Below, one piece after another: positions 32,561 through 44,076 of a stretch of DNA of 64,000 nt. The DNA lies in NCBI GenBank assembly GCA_034359265.1, contig CP136896.1, positions 17,701,501-17,765,500 of the forward strand, read 5' to 3'. Within the stretch, counting starts at the first letter, position 1; each line of letters opens with the position of its first letter. This DNA is from Canna indica. Its lineage: Eukaryota > Streptophyta > Magnoliopsida > Zingiberales > Cannaceae. Position numbers and translations under genes: made by a program. Under the pieces are notes generated by a model. The model had not been told where the DNA came from, made no database searches, and was given only the letters and a program-made list of their open reading frames with translations.

Positions 32561-33960
32561 CTCCCTTTTCCGTGTTGCCTAGAAGACTCGTCTTCTTGCA
32601 ATTTGTGATTCTATGTGCTTGCTTTCCTTCTGTATGTTATTATCAGGATGTTCATGTGATCGCTGGCTGCCTGATTATGTGATCGTCGTACATTTTTGAA
32701 ATTTTGGATTTTGAAGATGTCGAGTGGAGAAGTGAGGAAGGTTGATGAAGATGAGATTTCTAGAAAAATATTATAGGATACTGATTTTGATGCACTTATG
32801 GACCAAGATAAATGTTAGGCAAGAAAAGTCATATGCTACATATCCAACCATGTGCATTGTTAAAGGATCTATGCTACATACTGATTTTGTACTGTTGGAC
32901 CATATAATCTACTGTCCCAATTTTTCTGCTTAATTTTGTATCCTGTTCTGCTCATTTACTGTATGCAGCATATTTCTTATCTATTACTTATGGATTCGCA
33001 TGTTTTTAGTGATTTAACAGCAAGCAATTGAAAAGGCAGTTTCTAACTTTCTATCAATCATCAGATTCAATGGCCATTTATGTATCTATAAGACCTTATT
33101 AACCTAGTACAAAATTAGAAGATAAGATGCTCTACTTCCACTATCTTGTAGCTCTTGGACCATACAAACAATCAAGTGATATTTGTCATAGTTGATGGGT
33201 ATTTTTCTTAGCATACCCATACAATTTGTGGTTAGTAGGTGATGGGGATTAAGACCCAAGCTGACCTTTGGATCACTGAGCCCAACAACAAAGGTGACAT
33301 GCCCAAACTCTGTTTTGGACTGAATGTTTTTTGTGGATTGACTTGATTAAATATTTGGAGGCATGTTTTAGTTGATGACTTGATGTATGTTTTCTTTTGG
33401 GTCCCTATGTTTGAACCAATTTTGTTTCATTTGATCTGATTTGGTTTTGTTGGTTTATTTTGGTTTTCTTGTAAATGATTCTCACCCCTATTTAAGTAAT
33501 TATAAGGATTTCTTTCGAGGGAATTAAGATTTACCATTTATGAGCCTCTTTTCTAGGAAGAAGTCCATTAGTTTTTTGGCATGAAGTCCATTAGAATGCT
33601 GTGAAGCCTTAATTATCCTTGACGAAGCCTCTAATGTCAACCATCTCCTTTTCCTTTCTGGGTTGTGAATTACCCCTTGCTTCTTCTTTTTTATTTTCCA
33701 TCATGTCATTTGCATGAAGTTTGTGTTATATTGTGTAAAGTAAATGGTATATTCATGCTTTTCACCAGACATGTATTTTTTGCTTGAAATTCAAGATTCA
33801 TGATGCTATGGGCCTATTTTCACGTTGTTTTAATTTAAACCATGTTTCTTAGCTATGTATTATCTACATCATTTGGTTATGAGGATAGGATCTTCTTGTC
33901 TAGATGTTTTTTTTCAATTAGTTCAAAGTGTATCTTACCCCTTTCTCATTGATGTTGGGA
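32561..33960 (+). other. Intron-like AT-rich stretch
   Basis: No recognisable exon. ATG at 32718 opens a short frame (MSSGEVRKVDEDEISRK) with an early stop. The T-rich texture and the MOG1 exons that follow suggest captured intron sequence. Confidence 0.4.
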
Positions 33961-33982
33961 AATATTGGTCATTTCCTTGCCG

Positions 33983-34187
33983 GCCATTTCAAAGGGAAGG
34001 CAAGGGAGAGAGGCACAAAACTTGGTTCGGGTAAGTTGACTTTTGGATTTGTGGTATCCAGAAGTGTCGATGCAAAATTGAATGCTTGAGATGTCACTCA
34101 ATGCCTGCAGGTATATTTGGCAAATATACGTCTCAAGGAAGTTTCAACTGATGTGCTGATCACTGCATATGAGCCAATAGTAATAAA
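33983..34187 (+). pseudogene. MOG1: MOG1-like gene fragment, two exons
   Basis: Exon 33983-34030 encodes AISKGRQGREAQNLVR and is followed by a GTAAGT donor. After an 80-bp intron ending TGCAG, exon 34111-34187 encodes VYLANIRLKEVSTDVLITAY then EPIVI and a split Asn/Lys codon with GTAAGT. These are consecutive segments of the C-terminal half of plant MOG1, the Ran-binding nucleotide-release factor of nuclear transport. The N-terminal exons and the last exon (after the INP site) are absent; 20 bp of extra sequence seems to precede the first exon. It lies inside the large CACTA, upstream of 5'-nucleotidase exons in the same orientation, so it is best read as a captured fragment. Confidence 0.75.
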
Positions 34188-35054
34188 GTAAGTAACAACA
34201 CAACTTCTGCCAACATAATTTAGTCTTCAATTCTCATCTCAACAAGCTTTTGCTCACATCTATATATTTGTATGATACTAGTTTTAGTTACTGGATTTGC
34301 TCCAAACTGCATGCTAATTAATTTTGCACTAACTAACATAGGTATTGGAACACATCGAATTCACGTAATAGCCGAAGTGCATTTTATGCCTAATTCTTGC
34401 AGCACTTTATGCCTTTCCCTTGTATTAACATTGTATGCTAATGTTTATGCTCAACATTCGTCAGATCCACGATATAATTACTTCGAAGAATATTGACATA
34501 TTTATGATATAAAAGACATATGGTAGGAGCTCGAGTGATGGGGGTTGAAGAAACAATGATTTTGATGAAGATTGACCCTCTTTTTTCTCTAGTTGAAGCA
34601 TATATGTTTGCCCAGCTTGTTGACTACATGGATAACAATCCTAGAAAAGTTCCTTGTGGTAGCAGGTATTAGATATTTGAATCAGCTGATTAAGGATGAA
34701 GTGTTTTGGTTCTGACATACCATGGCCTTTTGATTATTGTGCTTCAAATGCAGCTATAGCCGGATGTATAAAGATGTGAGGGCTGCAGTTGACTTGTGCC
34801 ATCATGGTGGAACTTTGAAGCAAATGGTTGCAAAGGGTCGTGAGAGGTAATTAATGTGCCTATGATATAGAATTCGACAATTAGTTATTTCAGCAAAATA
34901 TAATTCTAAGTATAAGAAGCTACTACTTAAAAAATCAATTTATCATTCTGGTTCCACTCTATTGTCATGAGTTGAGATATAATTTTACTCATTTGCAATA
35001 TATGCTTTTTTGGGTTGAAAGTAGTTTGTTTTCAGGTACATTAATGAAGACTTA

Positions 35055-35558
35055 TGTCATGAGTGCAAGTTCAAGTAAAGAGCAACGTAGTCACATCAGA
35101 CCACGCGGAGTGATCGCAACAAGAGAGAACAAAGACGTGGCCGAAGAAGTGAGACGTTATGCAGTCGGTTCAGCAACCATTGAAGAGTTGCCACGTCAAG
35201 AGCACCATGGTGGACGAATCAGACGCAAACCGCAATGGCAGAAAGACTATTTGATGTAAAACATCTCACTATTTGACGTAATGCATTTCCGTTATGAACA
35301 TGGATGTATAAAAGGAAAACATTAGTGACAATAAAGGATAAGAAAAGAATAGCAACATTTTCCTCCCCTCAATTCTCTCTTCCACCTATCTCCCTTTCTC
35401 CTACCTCCTTCTTCTACTTCTTCTTCTTCTGTGGAACTTGGTGTGATCTGCTTACTCTACAAGGCAAAGGATCCTCAACCTGGAATCCTAGTTCGGAGTT
35501 CGAGAGCAAAATTCCACAAGGAGCTCGTTCGCCTCAGTCATGTAATTACATCCTGACA
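35055..35558 (+). repeat. Gypsy-1 5' LTR
   Basis: 504 bp, with a TATAAAAGG promoter box near 35308. The first 200 bp form an open frame (SSSKEQRSHIRPRGV to QWQKDYLM), because the pol frame of the 3' end runs into the LTR. Confidence 0.93.
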
Positions 35559-35730
35559 ATTTGGTGCTTTCATCGAGTTCAAATTTTTGTTTGCCGATCC
35601 ATTACTTGAGTCTATGGAGATGTGATCGCATGTATTGGCGAAAACAGTCAAGCTATTGCAAGAATCAAATGGCCGCCATGATCAAATGCTTGAATCCCTT
35701 CAAGCAAGTATAGATGCACAACAGTAGACA

Positions 35731-37083
35731 ATGGATGCACAACAGGAGTTATTGCAGACAGTGACATCTCAGATCGGCATTTTAAACAATCAAATGGTAC
35801 AATTTACAAAAATGAAATCGGAACAAATCAATGGAGGGATCGATCCTCAGAGCAGTCGATGGCGATCCGTGCAAAGACATGAATCAAGGGAGGAAGAAGA
35901 CTTTCCATTCCAACCAAAACCTCCCCAAGTCGAACTGCCAGTTTTCAATGGAACCGATGCAGATGATTGGATCGCAACCGCTGAGAATTTTTTCGATTTC
36001 TATGCAACGGAAGACCACCACAGAGTGACTATGGCATCCTTCCGTATGATTGGAATCGCAAGGAAATGGTTCTGTTGGATGCAACGGAGGAAGCAACTTG
36101 CGGGTCGAAACCATTTGGTGGAGGCGATCCGGAAGAGATTTGAACCGACGGATCTTGAATCTCCTGAAGGCCAGTTGACGAAATTGGTGCAAATATCCAA
36201 AGTAGAAGAGTACGAGGGTCGATTTGAGGAGCTAGCTTTACGAACTACCAACCTGCCGAATTCTTTCTTAGTCAATTGTTTCATTTCGGGATTGAGAACA
36301 GACATTAAGACCGAGGTTCTCGCAATGCGGCCAACCTCAATGCATGAGGCTGTCACAATGGCGAAGCGCTGTGAAGCTAAAATAACAGCAGGATGAAAGT
36401 TCTCATGCCCGTATTTTGGAGCCAAATCAGCGCCCTTATTGCCGACACTAGTGAAAGGAATGTCTACACCTGCTGCTGGCAATCAGAATGGGAAGTTGCA
36501 TGGAAATATATCTTCAAGTCTACATGGGAATTCACCAACTATAACTACAACTTACAGACCTCAACTCAGGAGAATTTCATCGATCGAAGCTCAAAGGAGG
36601 AAAGAGCAGGGGCTCTGCTACTATTGTGACGACAAATATACTTGGGGTTACAAGTGTAAAAAACCCCATCTATTCATGATGGATGAAGACATGTGTAATG
36701 AGGAGACTGAAGAATTGCAGGAGCTTCAGCTTGGTCAATCAGAACCAGAACCACTTGAGCATTCATTGATTTCTTTGAACGCTATGTCTGGGTATTCTTC
36801 ACCAATGACACTTCGATTCCAAGGGCTGATTAAAGGCAAGGCAGTTCATATATTATTAGATGGTGGAAGTACCCACAATTTTGTGCAAACAAGAGTAGCA
36901 AAACATTTGGGATTGTCGATTGAGTCAACACCTACCTTTGGAGTAATGGTAGGAAGTGGGGAAAAAATACAAAGTGAGGGTACAATTAAAAATTTGCATT
37001 TGAAGATTCAAAATACCGAAATAGTAGCTGATTTCTTTGTGCTGCCGATCCAAGGTTCTGACATTGTTCTGGGTGTAGCCTAG
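35731..37083 (+). pseudogene. Gypsy-1 gag and protease
   Basis: Gag 35731-36396 has PVFNGTDADDWIATAENFF and the retrotransposon gag helices (LVQISKVEEYEGRFEELAL). A stop after KITAG and a frame change lead to 36439-37083, with a modified knuckle CYYCDDKYTWGYKC (C-x2-C, His replaced by Tyr) and the aspartic protease LLDGGSTHNF. The protease has Gly where the family has Ser (D-S-G), by one A-to-G change. GVA then TAG at 37081 fits a Trp-to-stop transition. Upstream of 35731 an in-frame TAG may have replaced a Gln codon, so the true start may be earlier. Confidence 0.88.
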
Positions 37084-37313
37084 ATGGCAACCTTGGGTCC
37101 TGTAGTTATGGATTTCACCAAAAGATTGTTTGAATTCCAGCTGCAGGGACAACGACACACATGGAGAGGAGAGAAGTCAGTAAAGCCAGAACCAATTCAA
37201 TGCAATGTCTAGAGAAAAATGTGTGAAACACAAGCTGTGATGGAAATGTACCAATTGGAACTACAACATGAGAAAACAACAAGAGTTTCCTGAGGTTCTT
37301 ATGGAACTACAAC

Positions 37314-38580
37314 ATGAGTAATTGCAGCAGCAGTAATATACAAAAGGTTCTTATGGAGTTTCCTGAGGTGTTTACACCTTCATCAGGCCTGCCTTCGACT
37401 CGACCGACTGACCATCGCATCCACATTCCGGATGGTCAAAAGCCAATCAATTTTAAGCCATATCGTTACCCACATTTTCAAAAAGAAGAAATCGAGCGGC
37501 AGGTTCGTCAGATGTTGAAAGATGGATTAATTCAAAGCAGCACAAGTTCTTTTTCTTCTCCAGTCTTATTGGTAAAGAAAAAAGATGGCACATGGAAGTT
37601 CTGCGTAGATTATCGAGCTTTAAACTCAGTGACTACCAAGGATAAATTTCCAATTCCAACGACTGATGAATTATTTGATGAATTAGGAGGAGCTCGGATA
37701 TTTTCAAAGCTTGATCTTTTGGCTGGATATCATCATATTCGGGTCCAGAGAGATGATGTTCATAAGACCGCATTTAGAACACATGAGGGACATTATGAAT
37801 CCTCGTAATGCCCTTTGGTTTAACAAATGTCCCTTCAACGTTTCAGTCCACAATGAATGCAATCTTCAGGCCATATCTGCGCATATTCGTGTTAGTCTTC
37901 TTTGATGACATTCTTGTATACAATCACAATGAAGACGATCACTGTCAACACCTGAGAACAATACTGCAGATCTTAAGAGACAATAACTTCATTGCAAAAC
38001 AGTCAAAGTGTTCCTTCGGTTGTTCTTCAATTGATTACTTGGGTCATATTGTTTGAGCAATGGGGCTCGAAGTTGATCCAAACAAAGTTGTGGCAGTTCA
38101 AGCTTGGACAACGCCACGCAATCTTAAAGGTCTTCGGGGATTTTTGGGACTTGCAGGTTATTATCGCAGGTTTATCAAAGGTTTTGCTCAATTGGCAGCT
38201 CCACTTACTAATCTTTTAAAGAAAGAAGATTTTGTTTGGTCACTAGAAGCGCAGAGAGCCTTTCAGGAACTTAAACATACCTTGAGCAATGCCCCAGTTC
38301 TTGCTCTACCTGATTTCAATAAAGATTTTGTTGTAGAGACAGATGCATCCGGGGTAGGTATCGGCGCTACACTATCTCAGGATCGAAAACCAATAGCTTT
38401 CTTCAGCCAAAAGCTTTCACCACGCTTACAGGCAGCACCAGCATATCAAAGAGAAATTAATGTTTGCAGTGCTTCGGGCTGTGCAGAAGTGGCGACAATA
38501 TTTGTTGGGAAGGCACTTTCTGATTTTAACTGATCACTGTTCTCTCAAAGAGATAACTAAGCAGGTGATTCAAACACTTG
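37314..38580 (+). pseudogene. Gypsy-1 reverse transcriptase and RNase H
   Basis: RT starts within 37314-37808: YRYPHFQKEEIERQVRQML, SPVLLVKKKDGTWKFCVDYR, KLDLLAGYHHIRV. A single-base loss near 37798 shifts the frame into MPFGLTNVPSTFQS and the catalytic FFDDILVY (37808-38056). TGA at 38057 replaces an Arg codon. The RNase H connection and domain follow ([44 protein letters not shown]), with an extra base near 38458 before the [19 protein letters not shown] region. All catalytic Asp pairs are present despite the breaks. Confidence 0.9.
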
Positions 38581-38594
38581 AACAGCAATGATGG

Positions 38595-40277
38595 TTGATT
38601 AAATTGATAGGATACGATTTTGATATCCAATATCGAGCTGGCAAATCAAATATTGCAGCAGATGCCTTATCCAGAGCACCAGAGAGCACAATGCTAGCTT
38701 TGACAAAGCCTGACTTTGGTATTCTAGAAGAGATTAGACGTCTCAATAAGGAGAATAGTGAGCTATTATCATCACTACATAAGGCAGTCACAGAAGGCTT
38801 TAGCGAGCCAGAGTATGAAATAAGAAATGGAGTTCTCCTATTTCGCAACAGAATGGTGGTGCCAAGTGATGATATATTTAAGACATTATTACTTCGTGAG
38901 TTCCATGACTCTATTTTTGGCGGACATGCCGGCATTAGTCGGACTTATCAAAGGGTAGCTGCTGATTTTTATTGGAAGAATATGAGACGAGATATAAAGA
39001 GATATGTGGACGAGTGTTAGGTATGCCAACGAATGAAAAATGTACAGTTGGCGCCTGCTGGTCTACTACAACCTTTGCCGATTCCAGATGAAGTGTTCGA
39101 GGATGTGGCAATGGATTTCATAACAGGCCTTCTGATTTCTAATGGTAAGGGAGCCATTATGGTGGTTATTGACAGACTTACAAAATACGACCATTTTTTT
39201 TCCTTACCACACAATTACTCAACTGAGAAAGTTGCCACAGTGTTCTTGAATGGAGTTGTCAAATTGCATGGAATTCCTAAGTCAATTGTCAGTGATCGCG
39301 ACTGTCATTTGCTTAGCGAGTTATGGAAAGAATTGGCAAAATTACAGGGTACAAAACTGAGTTTTAGTTCTGCCTATCATCCGCAATCGAACGAGCAAAC
39401 TGAAGCTTTAAATAAATGCTTGGAGATGTATCTCTAGTGCTTTGCAGGAGATGAACCTTCGACCTGGGAGAAATATCTGGCGTGGGCGGAATATTGGTAC
39501 AACACTTCCTTTCAATCGTCTGCTGGTATGTCTCCTTTCCGAGCTTTGTATGGGAGGAGTCCGCCTACATTAGTTAGATATGCTAGTTGTGTCTCTCGGA
39601 ACTCCTGGGTTGATCGCGAGTTAGCTTCGAGGAATGCTATTTTGGCACAGCTCAAGCGTAACCTTTTGAGAGCCCAGATTCATATGAAGGAGCAAGCAGA
39701 TAAGCATAGAAGAGACGTCGAATACGCTGTCGGCGATTGGGTGTTTGTTAAATTACAGCCCTATCACCAGGTATCAATAAGACTGCGGAGGAACCAAAAG
39801 CTCATTCCACGGTTCTTTGGACCTTTTAGAATTATTAAGAAGATTGGGCAGGTCGCTTATGAACTTGCTTTACCGGATGCAGCTCGCATTCACACAGTCT
39901 TTCATGTGTCGGTCCTAAAGCCGTGTAAAGGTAAACCTGAAGTACAAATTACACCGCTTCCATTGCTTAATCAAGGGACGAAATCTGTGAATCAGTCAAG
40001 AAACTACATAAAAGAAAATGATTTACTTCCATCAAACCTTGAGGACAAGGTTGTTTTCAAACCATGGGGTAATGTCATAAGTGCAAGTTCAAGTAAAGAG
40101 CAACGTAGTCACATCAGGGCACGAGGAGTGATCGCAACAAGAGAAAACAAAGATGTGGTAGAAGAAGTGAGATGTTATGCAGTTGGTTCAACAGCCAATG
40201 AAGAGTTGCCACGTCAAGAGCACCATGGTGGACGAAACAGATGCAAACCGCAATGGCAGAAAGACTATTTGATGTAA
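38595..40277 (+). pseudogene. Gypsy-1 integrase, reading into the 3' LTR
   Basis: The H2C2 zinc region is at 38890-39020 (FHDSIFGGHAGISRTY ... YVDEC, then TAG). The core 39033-39437 has VVIDRLTKYDHFF, IVSDRDCHL and SNEQTEALN, giving Asp, Asp and Glu. After another TAG the C-terminal domain 39528-40277 reads MSPFRALYGRSPPTLV, ADKHRRDVEYAVGDWVFVKL, RFFGPFRIIKKIGQVAYEL and FHVSVLKPC. The frame crosses the LTR boundary at 40073 and ends in QWQKDYLM at 40277. No clear chromodomain was seen. Confidence 0.9.
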
Positions 40278-40595
40278 TGTATTTCACTATTTGATGTAAA
40301 ACATCTCACTATTTGACGTAATGCATTTCCGTTATGAACATGGATGTATAAAAGGAAAACAGTACTAACAATAAAGGATAAGAAAAGAATAGTAACATTT
40401 TCCTCCCCTCAATTCTCTCTTCCACCTATCTCCCTTTCTCCTACCTCCTTCTTCTACTTCTTCTTTCGTGGAACTTGGTGTGATCTGCTTACTCTGCAAG
40501 GCAAAGGATCCTCAACCTAGAATCCTAGTTTGGAGTTCAAGAGCAAAATTCCACAAGGAGCTCGTTCGCCTCAGTCAGGTAATTACATCCTGACA
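40073..40595 (+). repeat. Gypsy-1 3' LTR
   Basis: 523 bp. It differs from the 5' copy by scattered transitions and a 20-bp local repeat of CACTATTTGA near 40287, which explains the length difference. Confidence 0.93.
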
Positions 40596-40697
40596 ATTTA
40601 TTTTTCATACCTATGCTTATAATGCTTCGAAATTCAAGCCGTGCTACTTTTCTGGTCACGAACAAGTATCAATTAACTCATTTCTCCCATTAGTTTT

Positions 40698-40838
40698 TGT
40701 TAAAGATAATAGTTTTTATATTGTATTTATTGTTGGTCTAGATTAGCTTATATTATTCCTAGGCTTAGCTTATGGTGTCTCTGGCTTATATATAGGTCTT
40801 CTCTATGATTAATGTAATTGAGGCTTTAGGGCTCAACA
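40698..40838 (+). repeat. Copia-2 5' LTR
   Basis: 141 bp, unusually short. It contains TTATATATAGG (40788-40798), a TATA-like promoter box. Confidence 0.93.
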
Positions 40839-41554
40839 TGGTATCAGAGCAGCCCTATAATTTTTCCACAAAATTTTTTTTCCTAGTTTTTTTACTGTTC
40901 CTGCGCCGTTACTGTTCGGCATTCACTATTCCTGCTTCGTTACTGTTTGGCGTTTACTGCTCCTACGCCGTTACTGTTCGGTGTCTCTCCTGCGCCTTCC
41001 ACGCGGCTCCTCCCTGCGTTTTCTTGGCTCGGCGCAGACGCTCGCGAAGTCGAACAAGCATCGCCTCTCCATCATCTTCCTCTCGGACCACCGGCGTAGA
41101 ATCCAGCCTTCGTCATCTCAACGACGAGATCTTCTCTTCCTTCTTCGTCCTTCGCCGGCATAGAAACCTCGGCAGTTCCTTGAACCAGACGTGCCAAGAA
41201 AGGGTACTTCCTTCTTCTTCCTCCGCCGGCGTAGAAGCCTCGGCAACCCCTCGAACTAGACGCGCCGCGTTGATCGCCTCTCGAACCAGAGAAAGGCTTG
41301 ATCGACGAGGTAGACGCGGGCACCCTCTCCTTTGTCGGGCGCCTGTGTGACGGGCGCCAATTTTTCTCCAAGCCGGCTTCTCCAGGCGCGGCTCCAAGTC
41401 GGCTCGGCTCTAAGCCGGCTCCAGTCAAGCTGAGCCGTTTCTGAGCCATTTTCAAGCCATTTCTGAGCTGAGTTTCTACAGCACTCCAGGTTTTTGGTTC
41501 CAACACAGGATTTTTTTTCTGTCAATTGCTTCATTTGATACTGCTTTATAAAGA

Positions 41555-42450
41555 ATGTCAAACTCTTTGGTGGATCCCAAAACTGCAACTCTGAGTACTT
41601 CTATCAAACTTAATGGTACAAATTATATTCTCTGGTCTCGTGCTTTTCGTGTTTTTTGTGGTTCTCAGAAGAAGATTAAATACCTTGAAGATGATCCTCC
41701 TGATTCAGCCGATATTGAAAAATATTCTGATTGGGAGGCAAACGATTATGCGGTTCTCTCATGGATGATCAATAGTTTGGAGCCGCAGATTGCCTCAACA
41801 ATTATTTTTCTTGATACTACTAAGAGCATGTGGGATTCCCTCAAAAAACCATACTTTCAAGATGCAAATATCTCTAGAGTTTATACCTTGTACTCTGATA
41901 TCTTTAATATGAAACTTGAGGATGGTGCATCAATTCAAGAGTTCTACGCCACCTTAAAAGGAAAAGCTGATGAATTGACCGAATATCATCCTTTCACCGT
42001 TGATGTTTCAATACAAAGAAAACAAAGAGAGGAATTTTTTGTTGCAAGGTTTCTATCCCCTCTACCACCGTCTCTTCATCATGTCAAGTCCCAGCTCATG
42101 GCAGATAATACCATTCCTGATCTCAGAAATGCTATGGCCAAAATTTTGAGAGTTACTGAACTCAATGCTCCTCCTGCCTCTTTTCCTACAGGAAATCACT
42201 CAGCACTTATTGTCGAAGGTAGAGGCCACCAGGGTCATGGTGGTGGTAGAACTGGAGGAAGGGGAGAGGTAGAAATTCCTTTTCTCCGTGTATACATTGT
42301 GGGAGAATCAATCATTCTTCTGACAGGTGCTGGCAAAAGTTTGGAAAACCTTCTCATGCTAAAGCTGCTATATCTACTCAACCTCTCAACAATAGTACCA
42401 GTGAAAATCAAAAGGAGGAGACTATTCGAGTCTCTAAGTCTGAATATGAA
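41555..42450 (+). pseudogene. Copia-2 gag
   Basis: It starts MSNSLVDPKTATLS. The capsid region carries IKLNGTNYILWSRAFRVF, SWMINSLEPQIASTIIF and KSMWDSLKKPYF (UBN2/gag_pre family). A Gly/Arg-rich stretch near 42235 is followed by a single-base shift; in the next frame the knuckle CIHCGRINHSSDRC is intact at about 42285-42326. A C/T-rich leader of about 700 bp (40851-41554) precedes the ATG and has no convincing ORF. Confidence 0.88.
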
Positions 42451-42456
42451 AAGTTC

Positions 42457-44064
42457 ATGCAAGCAGTCACTTCCTCAGCCATGGCTTCCTCCTCTGGGAC
42501 TGCGGCTATTGCTTCTTCTGGTATGTCTTGGATTCTTGACTCAGGTGCTTCCAATCATATGTCAGGTAATAAGAATCTTTTCTCTAACTATAACCCTGAG
42601 TCTAACCCACCACATGTCCGCATTGCCGATGGCTCTACTTCTCCTATACATGGTCTTGGCACAGTCACTGTTTCGAGCAATCTTAAATTAGATAGAGTTT
42701 TTCATCTTCCAAAATTTCTTGTGAATCTACTTTCCATTAGTCAACTTACCAAAAGTCATAATTGCTCTGTAACTTTTTTTCCTTCTCATTGTGTGATACG
42801 GGATCTAGAGAAGAGGAGGAAGATTGGTGGGGGAGCTGAAACTGGAGGAATTTACCTGTTATCCACATGCGTTCCTGTCGCCCACCACTCCATCACTGCA
42901 TTTCAATAGCACTGTCGATTAGGCCATCCCTCTATTCAAAAGCTCAAGTCAACCATCCCTGAGTCTGTGTCATGTTCTCCTTTCAAATGTGAAGCTTGTG
43001 AGTTAGGTAAACATCATCGGGTGCCCTTTCCACAAAGCTCAAGTCCTCGTAGAGAGTCTATTTTTGAACTTATTCATTCTGATATTTGGGGTCCTAGTCC
43101 TGTAGTGAGTCATTTGGGATACAAGTATTTTGTTACTTTTATAAATGACCACACTCGTATGACTTAGGTGTTTCTTTTAAAAAATCGATCTGATGTGTTT
43201 CATGTCTTTCAAACCTTTTATCTTGAAATAAAAAATCAGTTTGACACCTCCATTAAAATTCTTCGAACTGATAATGCTCACGAATATCTTCAGTCTGATT
43301 TTATAAAATTTTGTGCCTCCTATGGTATTATTCATGAGACCTCATGTCCCTACACATCCTAGCAGAATGGTGTTGCTGAACGCAAAAATTGTCATCTTCT
43401 ATATGTGGCTAGGACACTTATGTTTCACATGAATATTCCTCGATATCTATGGGGGGATGTTGTTCTCACTGCTGCATATCTTATTAATTGTGTTCCTTCA
43501 TCTGTTTTAGGGGATAGGTCACCATTATCCGTCTTGTTTCCCAAATAATCTCCATTTAAAATTTCTCCAAAAATCTTCGGCTGCATATGTTTTGTTCATA
43601 ATCTTGGTTCAGGTTATGACAAATTGTCTCCTAGAGCTGTGAAGTGTGTCTTCGTTGGATACTCTCGCACTCAAAAGGGATATCGTTGTTATGACCCGAT
43701 TTCAAAAAAACTCTTTATCTCTGCCGATGTCTCCTTTTTTGAAGATATTCCCTACTTCACCTCTACACCGAGTCTTGGAACTCCTACTTGGGAGTCTGTT
43801 CCCCTACCTCCACCTCTTCCTTTTATTACCCATCACTCCGATGAGTCATTGTCTCGTGCTCCTCCCTTGTTAGTCTATCAAAGAAGACATAAAGATACAG
43901 GTGAACTCTCCAAACAAGCTACTCTGCCAGCTCTAAATCACTCTCAAGATCCTCTGTCCAGTGTTGACCTTCCCATTGCTTTACGGAAAGGTAAGCGGAG
44001 TTGTACTGCTCATCCCATTAGCAATCATGTATCCTTTGCTCAACTATCATCCTTGCTTCGCTAG
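42457..44064 (+). pseudogene. Copia-2 protease and integrase
   Basis: The protease WILDSGASNHMSG is near 42525. The integrase zinc region has HCRLGHPSIQKL and CEACELGKHHRVPFP; the core has IILHSDIWGP-like FELIHSDIWGPSP, ILRTDNAHEYL and QNGVAERKNCHLL. In-frame stops at about 42907, 43165, 43360 and 43546 separate otherwise collinear blocks. Each fits one transition from Trp (TGG to TAG) or Gln (CAG to TAG, CAA to TAA). The C-terminal part (CVFVGYSRTQKGYRCYDP) is open from 43624. Confidence 0.88.
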
Positions 44065-44076
44065 TTTGCTTTCTCC

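Larger units (their letters stand above)
35055..40595 (+). mobile_element. Gypsy-1, complete with LTRs, inserted in an exon
   Basis: LTRs of 504 bp (35055-35558) and 523 bp (40073-40595) start TGTCAT and end CTGACA. Flanks are ACTTA (35050-35054) and ATTTA (40596-40600), a 5-bp duplication with one C/T difference; removing the element and one copy restores the 5'-nucleotidase exon in frame. The primer site TTGGTGCTTTCATCGAG is at 35561-35577. The order gag, protease, RT, RNase H, integrase is that of Ty3/gypsy. It is inactivated by nonsense changes and single-base indels. Confidence 0.93.

Noticed and set aside
32718..32780. Reading MSSGEVRKVDEDEISRK as the start of a known plant protein
   Set aside because: Only eight or so residues look familiar and a stop follows soon. 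Not enough for a call.
34972..35259. ORF spanning the gypsy-1 left LTR boundary
   Set aside because: Chance fusion of intron/exon sequence with the LTR-encoded end of pol; not a separate gene.
41072..41588. Minus-strand ORFs of 94-144 residues in the copia-2 leader
   Set aside because: Antisense to an untranslated C/T-rich leader; no domain; overlapping in several frames.
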